A DNA stretch of 9,397 nt from Holosporaceae bacterium (GTDB lineage Bacteria > Pseudomonadota > Alphaproteobacteria > UBA3830). The stretch lies in NCBI GenBank assembly GCA_031288435.1, contig JAITRK010000017.1, positions 1 to 9,397 on the forward strand. The letters run 5' to 3'. The stretch's first letter is position 1; the number at the start of each line of letters is the position of its first letter. The notes beneath the pieces were generated by a model, which ran no database searches, had not been told where the DNA came from, and saw only the letters and a program-made list of their open reading frames with translations. The position numbers were made by a program, and so were the translations under genes. Of this stretch, positions 1-4,737 are shown piece after piece.

Positions 1-99
1 TGGCGGAAGATCTTTCACCGAAACACCACTTAGCAGTTTTGCCACCAGTTTTCCGGCATTTCTTCCGACGGATTCATAGTTCACGCCAAAGCTTGCAAG
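1..99. repeat. 99-bp exact repeat shared by SBP1 and SBP2 (copy 1)
   Basis: Bases 1-99 are identical to 1253-1351 (offset 1252). Outside this block the two genes are clearly diverged; for example the next 97 bases (100-196 versus 1352-1448) align at roughly 70%. The block may continue left of the window. It encodes the ASFGVNYESVGRNAGKL region near the C-terminus. Confidence 0.95.
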
Positions 100-861
100 G
101 GCCAGCCCGTCACGAACGGATTGTTCCTCTATGTTGAACACGGGAATATTCATTTTCTCAGCTTCGCTTGCAATGGCTGGTAGGGCAGATTGCAATCCAC
201 TGGCACCGACGTAAATAAAATCTACTTTTCCCTTCAACTCCTGCATACGAACTGGTATGTCTCGCACCTGATCCACAGGAACTGCAATTACAGACATTCC
301 AAGATTCTCCGCCTCCCTGCGCATCATATTAATAAGTGTCGTATCGTTGCTGTCGGAAGTTGCATAGGGAAGACCGATGGTTTTCGCGTGAGGTAGAATC
401 GACTGAGCGAACGCCAGGAGCGCGTTTAGATTTTGCATATCGGAGCTCCCAGTTATATTGTCCGTGGATTCTGTGCGAACCTTTATCAGCTTTGCGTCCA
501 CCGGATCTGTAACCGCATTATAAACCAACGGGATGTCGTGGATTTTTCCTTTCGCAAATTGCGTGATCGGAGTTCCGGTAAGAACTACGACATTTGGCCT
601 GCGGTTTTTTACGTTCGCAACAGTTTGCGGAATCAATGTGTGATCGAAGGCAATATCGGCGATTTCGTAGCGAATATTCTGAGATTCGATATAACCACAT
701 TTCTGCAGCTCCTTCTTTATTCCATTAATCGAAGCCAATAGCGGCGGAATTTGCCCATAATTTATGATCGCCACCAGAGGAGTCTCCTGTCTCTTCTCTC
801 CGTTGCACCCGCAGAGAAGTACCGCAGCGGCAATTGTTGTCGTGGATAATAGTTTTTTCAT
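1..861 (-). CDS. SBP1: TrpX-type ABC transporter substrate-binding lipoprotein (3' end cut by window edge)
   Basis: The frame from the ATG at 861 is open through base 1 (287 codons), so the C-terminus lies outside the window. The start follows a good AGGAG Shine-Dalgarno sequence 8 nt upstream. The N-terminus (MKKLLSTTTIAAAVLLCGCN) is a lipoprotein signal peptide with a lipobox ending in Cys19, so the mature protein should be tethered to a membrane. The body matches SBP2 and SBP3 throughout: the VAIINYG first strand, FDHTLIPQTV, GTPITQFAKGKI, VTDPVDA, NITGSSDMQNL, KVDFIYVGASG, SVRDGLALASFGVNYESVGR. These are hallmarks of the ABC_sub_bind family (PF04392), whose characterised members bind aromatic amino acids. 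It lies downstream of its own promoter and a Phe-rich leader ORF, suggesting phenylalanine-responsive expression; ligand specificity itself is inference. Two segments are identical at the DNA level to SBP2. Confidence 0.9.
   Translation of the reverse strand, partial: MKKLLSTTTIAAAVLLCGCNGEKRQETPLVAIINYGQIPPLLASINGIKKELQKCGYIESQNIRYEIADIAFDHTLIPQTVANVKNRRPNVVVLTGTPITQFAKGKIHDIPLVYNAVTDPVDAKLIKVRTESTDNITGSSDMQNLNALLAFAQSILPHAKTIGLPYATSDSNDTTLINMMRREAENLGMSVIAVPVDQVRDIPVRMQELKGKVDFIYVGASGLQSALPAIASEAEKMNIPVFNIEEQSVRDGLALASFGVNYESVGRNAGKLVAKLLSGVSVKDLPP
197..251. repeat. 55-bp exact repeat shared by SBP1 and SBP2 (copy 1)
   Basis: Bases 197-251 equal 1449-1503, at the same 1252-base offset as the 99-bp block. 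It encodes the MQELKGKVDFIYVGASG region. It is flanked on both sides by diverged sequence. Confidence 0.93.
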
Positions 862-882
862 GTTTTTATTCTCCTGTTTTTA

Positions 883-938
883 AACTAATTCTAAAGCATC
901 GACAAAGCATCCTCATTTTTTTGAGGAACTAATTCTAA
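883..938. repeat. Direct repeats and small inverted repeat in the SBP1 5' UTR
   Basis: The 12-mer AACTAATTCTAA occurs at 883-894 and 927-938. Between the copies lie two copies of AAAGCATC (893-900 and 904-911) and a 5-bp inverted repeat, CCTCA / TGAGG, around a six-T loop (911-926). All sit between the leader hairpin and the SBP1 ribosome binding site, so they are in the transcribed 5' UTR. They could form a second regulatory structure or be leftovers of local duplication. No function is demonstrated. Confidence 0.45.
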
Positions 939-949
939 TATTGTGATTT

Positions 950-981
950 AAAAAGAAACTCTATTTGCCCACGTGGGCAAA
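950..981 (-). terminator. Candidate attenuator hairpin of the SBP1 unit
   Basis: A perfect 18-base palindrome, TTTGCCCACGTGGGCAAA (964-981), gives a 7-bp stem with an ACGT loop in the minus-strand RNA. It is followed after TAGAG by a U-rich stretch (TTTCTTTTT, 958-950). The 5' arm begins inside the last Phe codon of the leader ORF and the leader stop codon TAG follows the 3' arm directly. Position and shape match the hairpins upstream of SBP2 and SBP3. The stem is short and the U tract is interrupted and displaced, so termination strength is uncertain. Confidence 0.55.
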
Positions 982-1086
982 CTGAATAAAGAAGAAGAAA
1001 ACAGGATGGAATGAGAAAGCAAACTCCGAGCCTCTGCTCAGATTATCTGCTCTAAAATTGTCGGCTGTCCACTGCATTTTCAACAT
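961..1086 (-). CDS. Phe-rich leader peptide of the SBP1 unit (41 aa)
   Basis: The frame ATG (1086) to TAG (961-963) encodes 41 residues. The second half is extraordinarily rich in phenylalanine: EFAFSFHPVFFFFIQF holds eight Phe (residues 22, 24, 26, 30-33 and 36), then AHVGK and stop. This resembles the composition of the E. coli pheA leader PheL, though without homology. The Phe run ends immediately before the hairpin, the layout expected for attenuation in which ribosome stalling at Phe codons senses charged tRNA-Phe. The ORF lies about 15 nt downstream of the predicted transcription start. A GGGG element 4 nt before the ATG is the only ribosome-binding candidate; an internal ATG at 1077 is possible. 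An out-of-frame 15-codon ORF also starts just upstream. The peptide is probably only a regulatory device. Confidence 0.7.
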   Translation of the reverse strand: MLKMQWTADNFRADNLSRGSEFAFSFHPVFFFFIQFAHVGK

Positions 1087-1105
1087 CCAACCCCATCATC
1101 TTCTA

Positions 1106-1133
1106 TATATAGCACAATATTATTTTTTGTCAA
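1106..1133 (-). promoter_or_regulatory. Sigma-70-like promoter for the SBP1 leader and gene
   Basis: On the minus strand a perfect TTGACA -35 (1128-1133) is separated by 16 bp from a TATATA -10 (1106-1111). It lies just after the SBP2 stop codon, so SBP1 has its own start of transcription. The predicted start is near 1099, just upstream of the leader ORF. Confidence 0.75.
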
Positions 1134-1153
1134 GCTTTTTTCTTTTTTTTCCC

Positions 1154-2131
1154 TCACTCCACAACGGTTACATTTTCCGGAATTTTGATTCCGAATTTCC
1201 CGGCCAATTTTCTGTTCACGAAACAGCGATGATCCTCCGTTTTCGGGAAAATTGGCGGAAGATCTTTCACCGAAACACCACTTAGCAGTTTTGCCACCAG
1301 TTTTCCGGCATTTCTTCCGACGGATTCATAGTTCACGCCAAAGCTTGCAAGTGCCAGCCCATCGCGCACCGACTGATCCTCCGAATCAAAAACAGGAATA
1401 TTCATTTTAAAGGCCTCTGAAGCAATGCTAGGCATTGCCGCATGAAGCCCACTGGCACCGACGTAAATAAAATCTACTTTTCCCTTCAACTCCTGCATAC
1501 GAATCGGGATATCGCGCACCTGATCCACCGGAATCGCCAGCACAGAAAGAGCGAATTTATGCGCGGCCTTTTTCATCATGTCCAGTAGTGTCGCGTCGTT
1601 ACTGTCGGACGTCAGACACAGAATTCCCACGGTTTTCGCTCTTGGCAGAATTGACTTCACAAATTCCAGAAGCACGTCCAAATTCTGCATATCGGAGCTG
1701 CCGGTAATGTTGGCATTGGCTCGGTCTTTGTTTTTCAATAGCCCCGCTGCCACCGGATCCGTAATAGCATGAAAAATCAGAGGAATATCGCGAATCTTTC
1801 CATGGGCAAACTGGGCAATTGGCGTCGATATCAACACCATAACCTTTGGATTATGACTCTTCAAATTCGTCACAGTTTGCGGAATTAGTGAATGATCGAA
1901 GGCTATATCAGCGACTTCGATTTTTACACTTTTGTTTTCGATAAATCCGCTGTCTGCCAGTTCGTCTTTGAGCCCCTGGATAGAAATTTCCAAATCCTTG
2001 AGCGGACCGTAGTTCGCTATGGCCACAGTCGGCAACGTTTCTTTCTCGCGGTTGGGGCCAAAGAACACAGCCGCGGACGCCAGGGCGACCGTCGTAACGA
2101 TAGCCGCAGTAAAAATATGTTTCATAGTCAT
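1154..2131 (-). CDS. SBP2: TrpX-type ABC transporter substrate-binding protein
   Basis: I place the start at the ATG at 2131 (325 aa) because AGGAG lies 7 nt upstream; the frame is open to an ATG at 2194, but that start has no comparable ribosome binding site. MTMKHIFTAAIVTTVALASA is a secretory signal peptide with a probable cleavage after Ala-Ser-Ala and no lipobox cysteine, unlike SBP1. The mature part is a full-length ABC_sub_bind (PF04392) periplasmic binding protein: LPTVAIANYGPLKDLEISIQ, FDHSLIPQTV, STPIAQFAHGKI, ITDPVAAGLL, ITGSSDMQNL, VDFIYVGASG, VRDGLALASFGVNYESVGR. Its probable role is to capture an amino acid for an ABC importer; the Tyr-rich leader upstream points to tyrosine (inference). 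Parts of its 3' half are base-for-base identical to SBP1, while its N-terminal part is closer to SBP3. Confidence 0.92.
   Translation of the reverse strand: MTMKHIFTAAIVTTVALASAAVFFGPNREKETLPTVAIANYGPLKDLEISIQGLKDELADSGFIENKSVKIEVADIAFDHSLIPQTVTNLKSHNPKVMVLISTPIAQFAHGKIRDIPLIFHAITDPVAAGLLKNKDRANANITGSSDMQNLDVLLEFVKSILPRAKTVGILCLTSDSNDATLLDMMKKAAHKFALSVLAIPVDQVRDIPIRMQELKGKVDFIYVGASGLHAAMPSIASEAFKMNIPVFDSEDQSVRDGLALASFGVNYESVGRNAGKLVAKLLSGVSVKDLPPIFPKTEDHRCFVNRKLAGKFGIKIPENVTVVE
1253..1351. repeat. 99-bp exact repeat shared by SBP1 and SBP2 (copy 2)
   Basis: Identical to bases 1-99. In this copy the identity can be seen to occupy the 3' part of SBP2, about 100 bp before its stop codon. Confidence 0.95.
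1449..1503. repeat. 55-bp exact repeat shared by SBP1 and SBP2 (copy 2)
   Basis: Identical to 197-251, in register with the 99-bp block, so no insertions or deletions separate the two identity blocks. Confidence 0.93.
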
Positions 2132-2225
2132 AGTAAATCTCCTATTCATATTAACTAAAATGCATCTTAACCATTGTAGAAACAATTCGCCCAATCGGCT
2201 TTTGTTTCAGAGGTAATTAGAAAAA

Positions 2226-2381
2226 TTAATGGTGTAGAAAAAATGATAATTGGCTCGAAAGCCAATAATATGAATACAGAGCTGTAATCATAATGGCAGA
2301 AATTTGGGCAGAAGCAATGGCCAGGGCGTTTTCAACGTCCCCGCACAGCTCTTCCCTCAAAATTCCAACCATCTCCCGCAT
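2226..2381 (-). CDS. Tyr-containing leader peptide of the SBP2 unit (51 aa)
   Basis: The frame runs from the ATG at 2381 to TAA at 2226-2228. GAAGGA lies about 8 nt upstream of the ATG, a convincing ribosome binding site. The peptide starts MREMVGIL and contains DVENALAIAS, then IMITALYSYYWLSSQ, then LSFFLHH. The Tyr codons (2274-2276, 2268-2270, 2265-2267) and the Trp codon run straight into the 5' arm of the hairpin. The peptide aligns along its length with the SBP3 leader (about 19 of 41 positions identical), so it is a conserved element and not a chance ORF. In the SBP3 leader the same three Tyr positions are His. Its tail reads through the hairpin and U tract, unlike the other two leaders, which stop at the hairpin. 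Likely role: tyrosine-responsive attenuation. Confidence 0.68.
   Translation of the reverse strand: MREMVGILREELCGDVENALAIASAQISAIMITALYSYYWLSSQLSFFLHH
2238..2266 (-). terminator. Candidate attenuator hairpin of the SBP2 unit
   Basis: The minus-strand RNA contains ATTGGCT-TTCG-AGCCAAT (2266-2249), a perfect 7-bp stem with a UUCG loop, followed by UAUCA and six U (2243-2238). This is the most terminator-like of the three hairpins. It overlaps the leader ORF: the last Tyr codon contributes the first two bases of the 5' arm. It lies about 110 nt upstream of the SBP2 start codon. Confidence 0.62.
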
Positions 2382-2398
2382 TTCCCGAGTCCTTCAGA

Positions 2399-2420
2399 TT
2401 ACATCAGGTACAGTATGTAA
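2399..2420. repeat. Inverted repeat at the SBP2 promoter and transcript start
   Basis: TTACAT at 2399-2404 is the reverse complement of ATGTAA at 2415-2420, with a 10-base spacer. It overlaps the edge of the -10 box and the predicted transcription start, where an operator could sit. It could equally be a weak 5' RNA hairpin. No regulator is identified. Confidence 0.35.
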
Positions 2421-2446
2421 TATAACGCATCTGCGCCAATTGTCAA
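2419..2446 (-). promoter_or_regulatory. Sigma-70-like promoter for the SBP2 leader and gene
   Basis: A perfect TTGACA -35 (2441-2446) is followed after 16 bp by a TATATT -10 (2419-2424) on the minus strand. It sits right after the SBP3 stop codon, in the same relative place as the SBP1 promoter behind SBP2, which shows that the whole promoter-leader-gene unit is repeated. Confidence 0.75.
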
Positions 2447-2463
2447 GTTTTCCACAAATTATT

Positions 2464-3450
2464 TTATTCACCTACGACTATCGCATTTTTAGGAATCTTT
2501 AGGCCGAATTTCTCTGCTAGCTTTTTATTTATGAAGCATTCATGATTCTCAATTTTTGGGAAAATTGGGGCGAGATCTTTCACCTGTTTGCCTTTCAGCA
2601 ACTTTACGACAAGCTTTCCGGCGTTTCTGCCGATGGATTCGGAATTAACCCCGAAGCTCACCACAGCCAGACTGTCCCGCACCGCCGTGTCCTCGGCAGC
2701 AAACACCGGAATGTACATTTTTTTTGCTTCGGACGATATCGTTGGCAAGGCAGCCAGGATTGCGTTGCTAAGCCCAACGTATATCAGATCAACTTTGCCA
2801 CTGAATTTCTGCATTCGCATCGAAATATCGCGCGGCTGTTCCACTGGGATTGCGAAAACTGTTAGCCCGAAGGACGGCGCGGCAGCAGAAACCATTTCCA
2901 TCATGGTGACGTCATTGCTGTCGGATGTCAGGTAGAGCATGCCAACGGTTTTCGCCTCCGGAAGAACAGATTTTATGAACTCGAGTAGCCCATTGACGTT
3001 CTGGGCGTCCGAGGCGCCGGTGACATTTCCATCGGGCTGATCATTGTTTTTCAGCAGGCCAGCTGCCCTTGGATCAGTAATCGAGTGAAAAACAAGCGGA
3101 ATATCGCGTATCTTCTTTTTTGCGAACTGCGCCACTGGAGTTGTTACAGCAACCATAACCTTTGGGTTATGATTCCGAAGACTCTCAATGGCCTGTGGAA
3201 TAAGCGATTGATCAAATGCCACGTCCACGTACCTGATTTTAACCGTCTTTCCGTCTATGAATCCATTGTCGGCGAGTTCATCTTTGATTCCCTGGATGGA
3301 AATTTCCAGATCCTTGAGCGGACCGAGATTGGCAATGGCCACAGTCGGCAGGTCCTTCAGCGAGTCCTTTTTCGCACTAAGACAAAAAAACGCAATAACT
3401 AAACATGCAATGACCGTCGCAGCCATGATAAATATATTTTTTTTATCCAT
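2464..3450 (-). CDS. SBP3: TrpX-type ABC transporter substrate-binding protein
   Basis: The start ATG at 3450 follows GCGGAG with about 6 nt spacing. The 328-aa product begins MDKKNIFIMAATVIACLVIA, a signal peptide or N-terminal membrane anchor; a cysteine is present but no good lipobox. The remainder is a complete ABC_sub_bind (PF04392) protein, very close to SBP2: LPTVAIANLGPLKDLEISIQ, FDQSLIPQAI, TTPVAQFAKKKI, ITDPRAAGLL, VTGASDAQNV, VDLIYVGLSN, VRDSLAVVSFGVNSESIGR. Its distinct substitutions (GLSN for GASG, AAEDTAVRD for DSEDQSVRD) fall in regions that may touch ligand, so specificity may differ from SBP1 and SBP2. The leader upstream carries His codons at the control position. No permease or ATPase is adjacent; lpxC is divergent. 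Confidence 0.92.
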   Translation of the reverse strand: MDKKNIFIMAATVIACLVIAFFCLSAKKDSLKDLPTVAIANLGPLKDLEISIQGIKDELADNGFIDGKTVKIRYVDVAFDQSLIPQAIESLRNHNPKVMVAVTTPVAQFAKKKIRDIPLVFHSITDPRAAGLLKNNDQPDGNVTGASDAQNVNGLLEFIKSVLPEAKTVGMLYLTSDSNDVTMMEMVSAAAPSFGLTVFAIPVEQPRDISMRMQKFSGKVDLIYVGLSNAILAALPTISSEAKKMYIPVFAAEDTAVRDSLAVVSFGVNSESIGRNAGKLVVKLLKGKQVKDLAPIFPKIENHECFINKKLAEKFGLKIPKNAIVVGE

Positions 3451-3556
3451 AATAAGCTCCGCATTTGTAAAAATTTATCTGTAACTATGTCAATCGAATG
3501 GTAGAAAATACGAGCAAGGCCGCTTTATTTTCAAGATTCGATAAAAATTTTAATTT

Positions 3557-3590
3557 GAATAAGAATATAACTATTGGCTTGGCAGCCAAT
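3557..3590 (-). terminator. Candidate attenuator hairpin of the SBP3 unit
   Basis: In the minus-strand RNA ATTGGCT-GCCA-AGCCAAT (3590-3573) is a perfect 7-bp stem with the same arms as the SBP2 hairpin but a different loop. The leader stop codon TAG overlaps its last base. The downstream sequence is U-rich without a real U run, so intrinsic termination may be weak or depend on another factor. Confidence 0.45.
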
Positions 3591-3696
3591 GGTGCGAATG
3601 CAGAGCGATGGATCCCATAATAGAAACGGCAAACAGAGCGCCATCGACTGGCATTCCGTCGCGATTTTTTTCTGAGATTCCCACAGTTTCTAACAT
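3571..3696 (-). CDS. His-containing leader peptide of the SBP3 unit (41 aa)
   Basis: ATG at 3696 to TAG at 3571-3573; an in-frame TGA just upstream rules out an earlier start. The peptide begins MLETVGIS, continues PVDGALFAVSIMGSIAL and ends HSHHWLPSQ. It aligns with the SBP2 leader: MLETVGIS with MREMVGIL, VDGAL with VENAL, ALHSHHWLPSQ with ALYSYYWLSSQ. The three His codons (3598-3600, 3592-3594, 3589-3591) replace exactly the three Tyr codons of the SBP2 leader, and the last one begins the hairpin 5' arm. It has the same length and the same stop-at-hairpin layout as the SBP1 leader. Only a weak GAG is visible before the ATG. Likely role: attenuation responding to histidine, or possibly to the adjacent Trp codon (inference). 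Confidence 0.65.
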   Translation of the reverse strand: MLETVGISEKNRDGMPVDGALFAVSIMGSIALHSHHWLPSQ

Positions 3697-3733
3697 TTTA
3701 CTCAGCCATTTACACTTCATCAATCGATGTGCA

Positions 3734-3762
3734 TTTTATGCAAAATAACACAATATGATCAA
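3734..3762 (-). promoter_or_regulatory. Promoter for the SBP3 leader and gene
   Basis: On the minus strand TTGATC (3757-3762) is followed after 16-17 bp by CATAAA/ATAAAA (3734-3740). It is weaker than the SBP1 and SBP2 promoters but in the equivalent position relative to the leader ORF. A TGCAT-TTT-ATGCA inverted repeat (3730-3742) overlaps the -10 region. Confidence 0.55.
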
Positions 3763-3784
3763 AAATGCAAATATGTGCTATAAT
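3756..3784 (+). promoter_or_regulatory. Extended -10 promoter for lpxC
   Basis: TGCTATAAT (3776-3784) is a consensus extended -10 element. A poor -35 candidate, TGATCA (3756-3761), lies 17 bp upstream and overlaps the -35 of the divergent SBP3 promoter. The predicted transcript start near 3791 leaves about 19 nt before the GTG start at 3810, with GGAG at 3801-3804 between them. Confidence 0.6.
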
Positions 3785-3809
3785 AGCGTTGGCCAGGAAT
3801 GGAGAATTT

Positions 3810-4700
3810 GTGTTTCAGAAAACCATAGCTTCAGCAGTAATGCTGGAAGGAGTTGGCGTGCACAGCGGAAAAAAATGTCGCATTTGGCTTTTCGGAGCTC
3901 CTGAGGATTCTGGACTGACGTTTGTCAGACTAGATGCGACGGCGCCATCGAAAAAAACATTGGCCAGGAGAAAAGAACACGCCGGTTGCATTCGCGCAGA
4001 CTACAGATACGTATCAAACACTCAGATGTGCACAAAGCTTACGAACGAAGCAGGGCTATCGGTAACAACCGTGGAGCATCTGTTGGCTGCACTCTATGGA
4101 CTTGGCGTATCCAACGCTGTCATAGCGCTGCTGGGAGAGGAAATCCCAACGTTGGACGGTAGCGCGAAAATTTTTGCCACCGAAATCCGCCGCGCAAAAG
4201 TAAAAGAGCAGCGATTTCGTCGGAAAATTCTAAGAGTCCTAAAACCAATAAAAGTTGGAACTACCGAAAAATGGGCGTCGCTATTGCCATCGGATCGCCT
4301 ACTGATAAATATGAAATGCGACTTTTCCCATCGAGGACTGACAACTCCATTTAGTTTTTCCTATGATTTTTCAACAGATAATTTTGTTACAACCATAGCT
4401 CCAGCCCGTACATTTGGATTTTTCGAAGACGTAGAGCTGCTGCGAAAGAGCAGGCTAGCTCTTGGAGGCTCTCTGAGAAACGCCGTTGTATTCGACGCCA
4501 GTGGCGCCGTCATAAACAAATCCGGCCTACGATTCACCGACGAGCCTGTCCGGCATAAGGTACTGGATGTAATTGGAGATTTGTCTTTGTGCGGACACTA
4601 TATTTGCGGGCAGTACGATGGGTTTTGCTCAGGGCATCAGCTGAACAATCTTCTGTTGCATGAATTATTCGAGCACAAAGAAAATTATGAAATAGTTTGA
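3810..4700 (+). CDS. lpxC: LpxC, UDP-3-O-acyl-N-acetylglucosamine deacetylase
   Basis: LpxC is the zinc-dependent cytosolic enzyme that removes the acetyl group from UDP-3-O-acyl-GlcNAc, the committed step of lipid A synthesis. With the GTG start the protein is 296 aa, near the usual 300 or so. Diagnostic motifs are present: QKTI and GVGVHSGKKC at the N-terminus, VEHLLAAL (E89, and H90 as zinc ligand), EIPTLDGSA, PARTFGF (198-204), RHKVLDVIGD (H249 and D253 as zinc ligands, D257) and GHQLNN (H276, catalytic base region). I prefer GTG at 3810 over the in-frame ATG at 3765 because GGAG lies 5 nt upstream, homology begins at QKT, and a TATAAT box sits inside the longer version. The gene stands alone rather than next to ftsZ. 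All key residues are intact, so it should be active. Confidence 0.95.
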   Translation: MFQKTIASAVMLEGVGVHSGKKCRIWLFGAPEDSGLTFVRLDATAPSKKTLARRKEHAGCIRADYRYVSNTQMCTKLTNEAGLSVTTVEHLLAALYGLGVSNAVIALLGEEIPTLDGSAKIFATEIRRAKVKEQRFRRKILRVLKPIKVGTTEKWASLLPSDRLLINMKCDFSHRGLTTPFSFSYDFSTDNFVTTIAPARTFGFFEDVELLRKSRLALGGSLRNAVVFDASGAVINKSGLRFTDEPVRHKVLDVIGDLSLCGHYICGQYDGFCSGHQLNNLLLHELFEHKENYEIV

Positions 4701-4737
4701 CATCTTTGCCGTGCGCAGCTCCAACTAGCTTCCATAT

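Noticed and set aside
190..741. Plus-strand ORFs across 190-396 and 433-741
   Set aside because: They lie antisense inside SBP1, whose minus-strand frame is open and recognisable; the antisense products have no family features.
1084..1099. A 15-codon ORF (MMGLDVENAVDSRQF) overlapping the start of the SBP1 leader in another frame, sharing DVENA with the SBP2 leader
   Set aside because: It ends long before the hairpin and lacks control codons. The shared five residues may mark common ancestry with a later frame change, but that is too little to call a gene. The Phe-rich frame fits the layout better.
862..1100. T-box riboswitch upstream of the TrpX-type genes
   Set aside because: T-boxes control TrpX-type genes in Firmicutes, but I see no T-box core sequence or long specifier stem. 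The short ORFs with codon runs explain the leaders better.
2399..2420. TyrR or TrpR operator at the SBP2 promoter
   Set aside because: The inverted repeat TTACAT-N10-ATGTAA matches neither the TyrR consensus (TGTAAA-N6-TTTACA) nor the TrpR consensus in arms and spacing.
3765..3809. ATG at 3765 as the lpxC start
   Set aside because: No Shine-Dalgarno sequence precedes it, a TATAAT box lies downstream of it, and the extra 15 residues do not resemble an LpxC N-terminus.
4701..4737. Bidirectional terminator between lpxC and the LRR gene
   Set aside because: The 37-bp gap holds no convincing stem or U tract on either strand.
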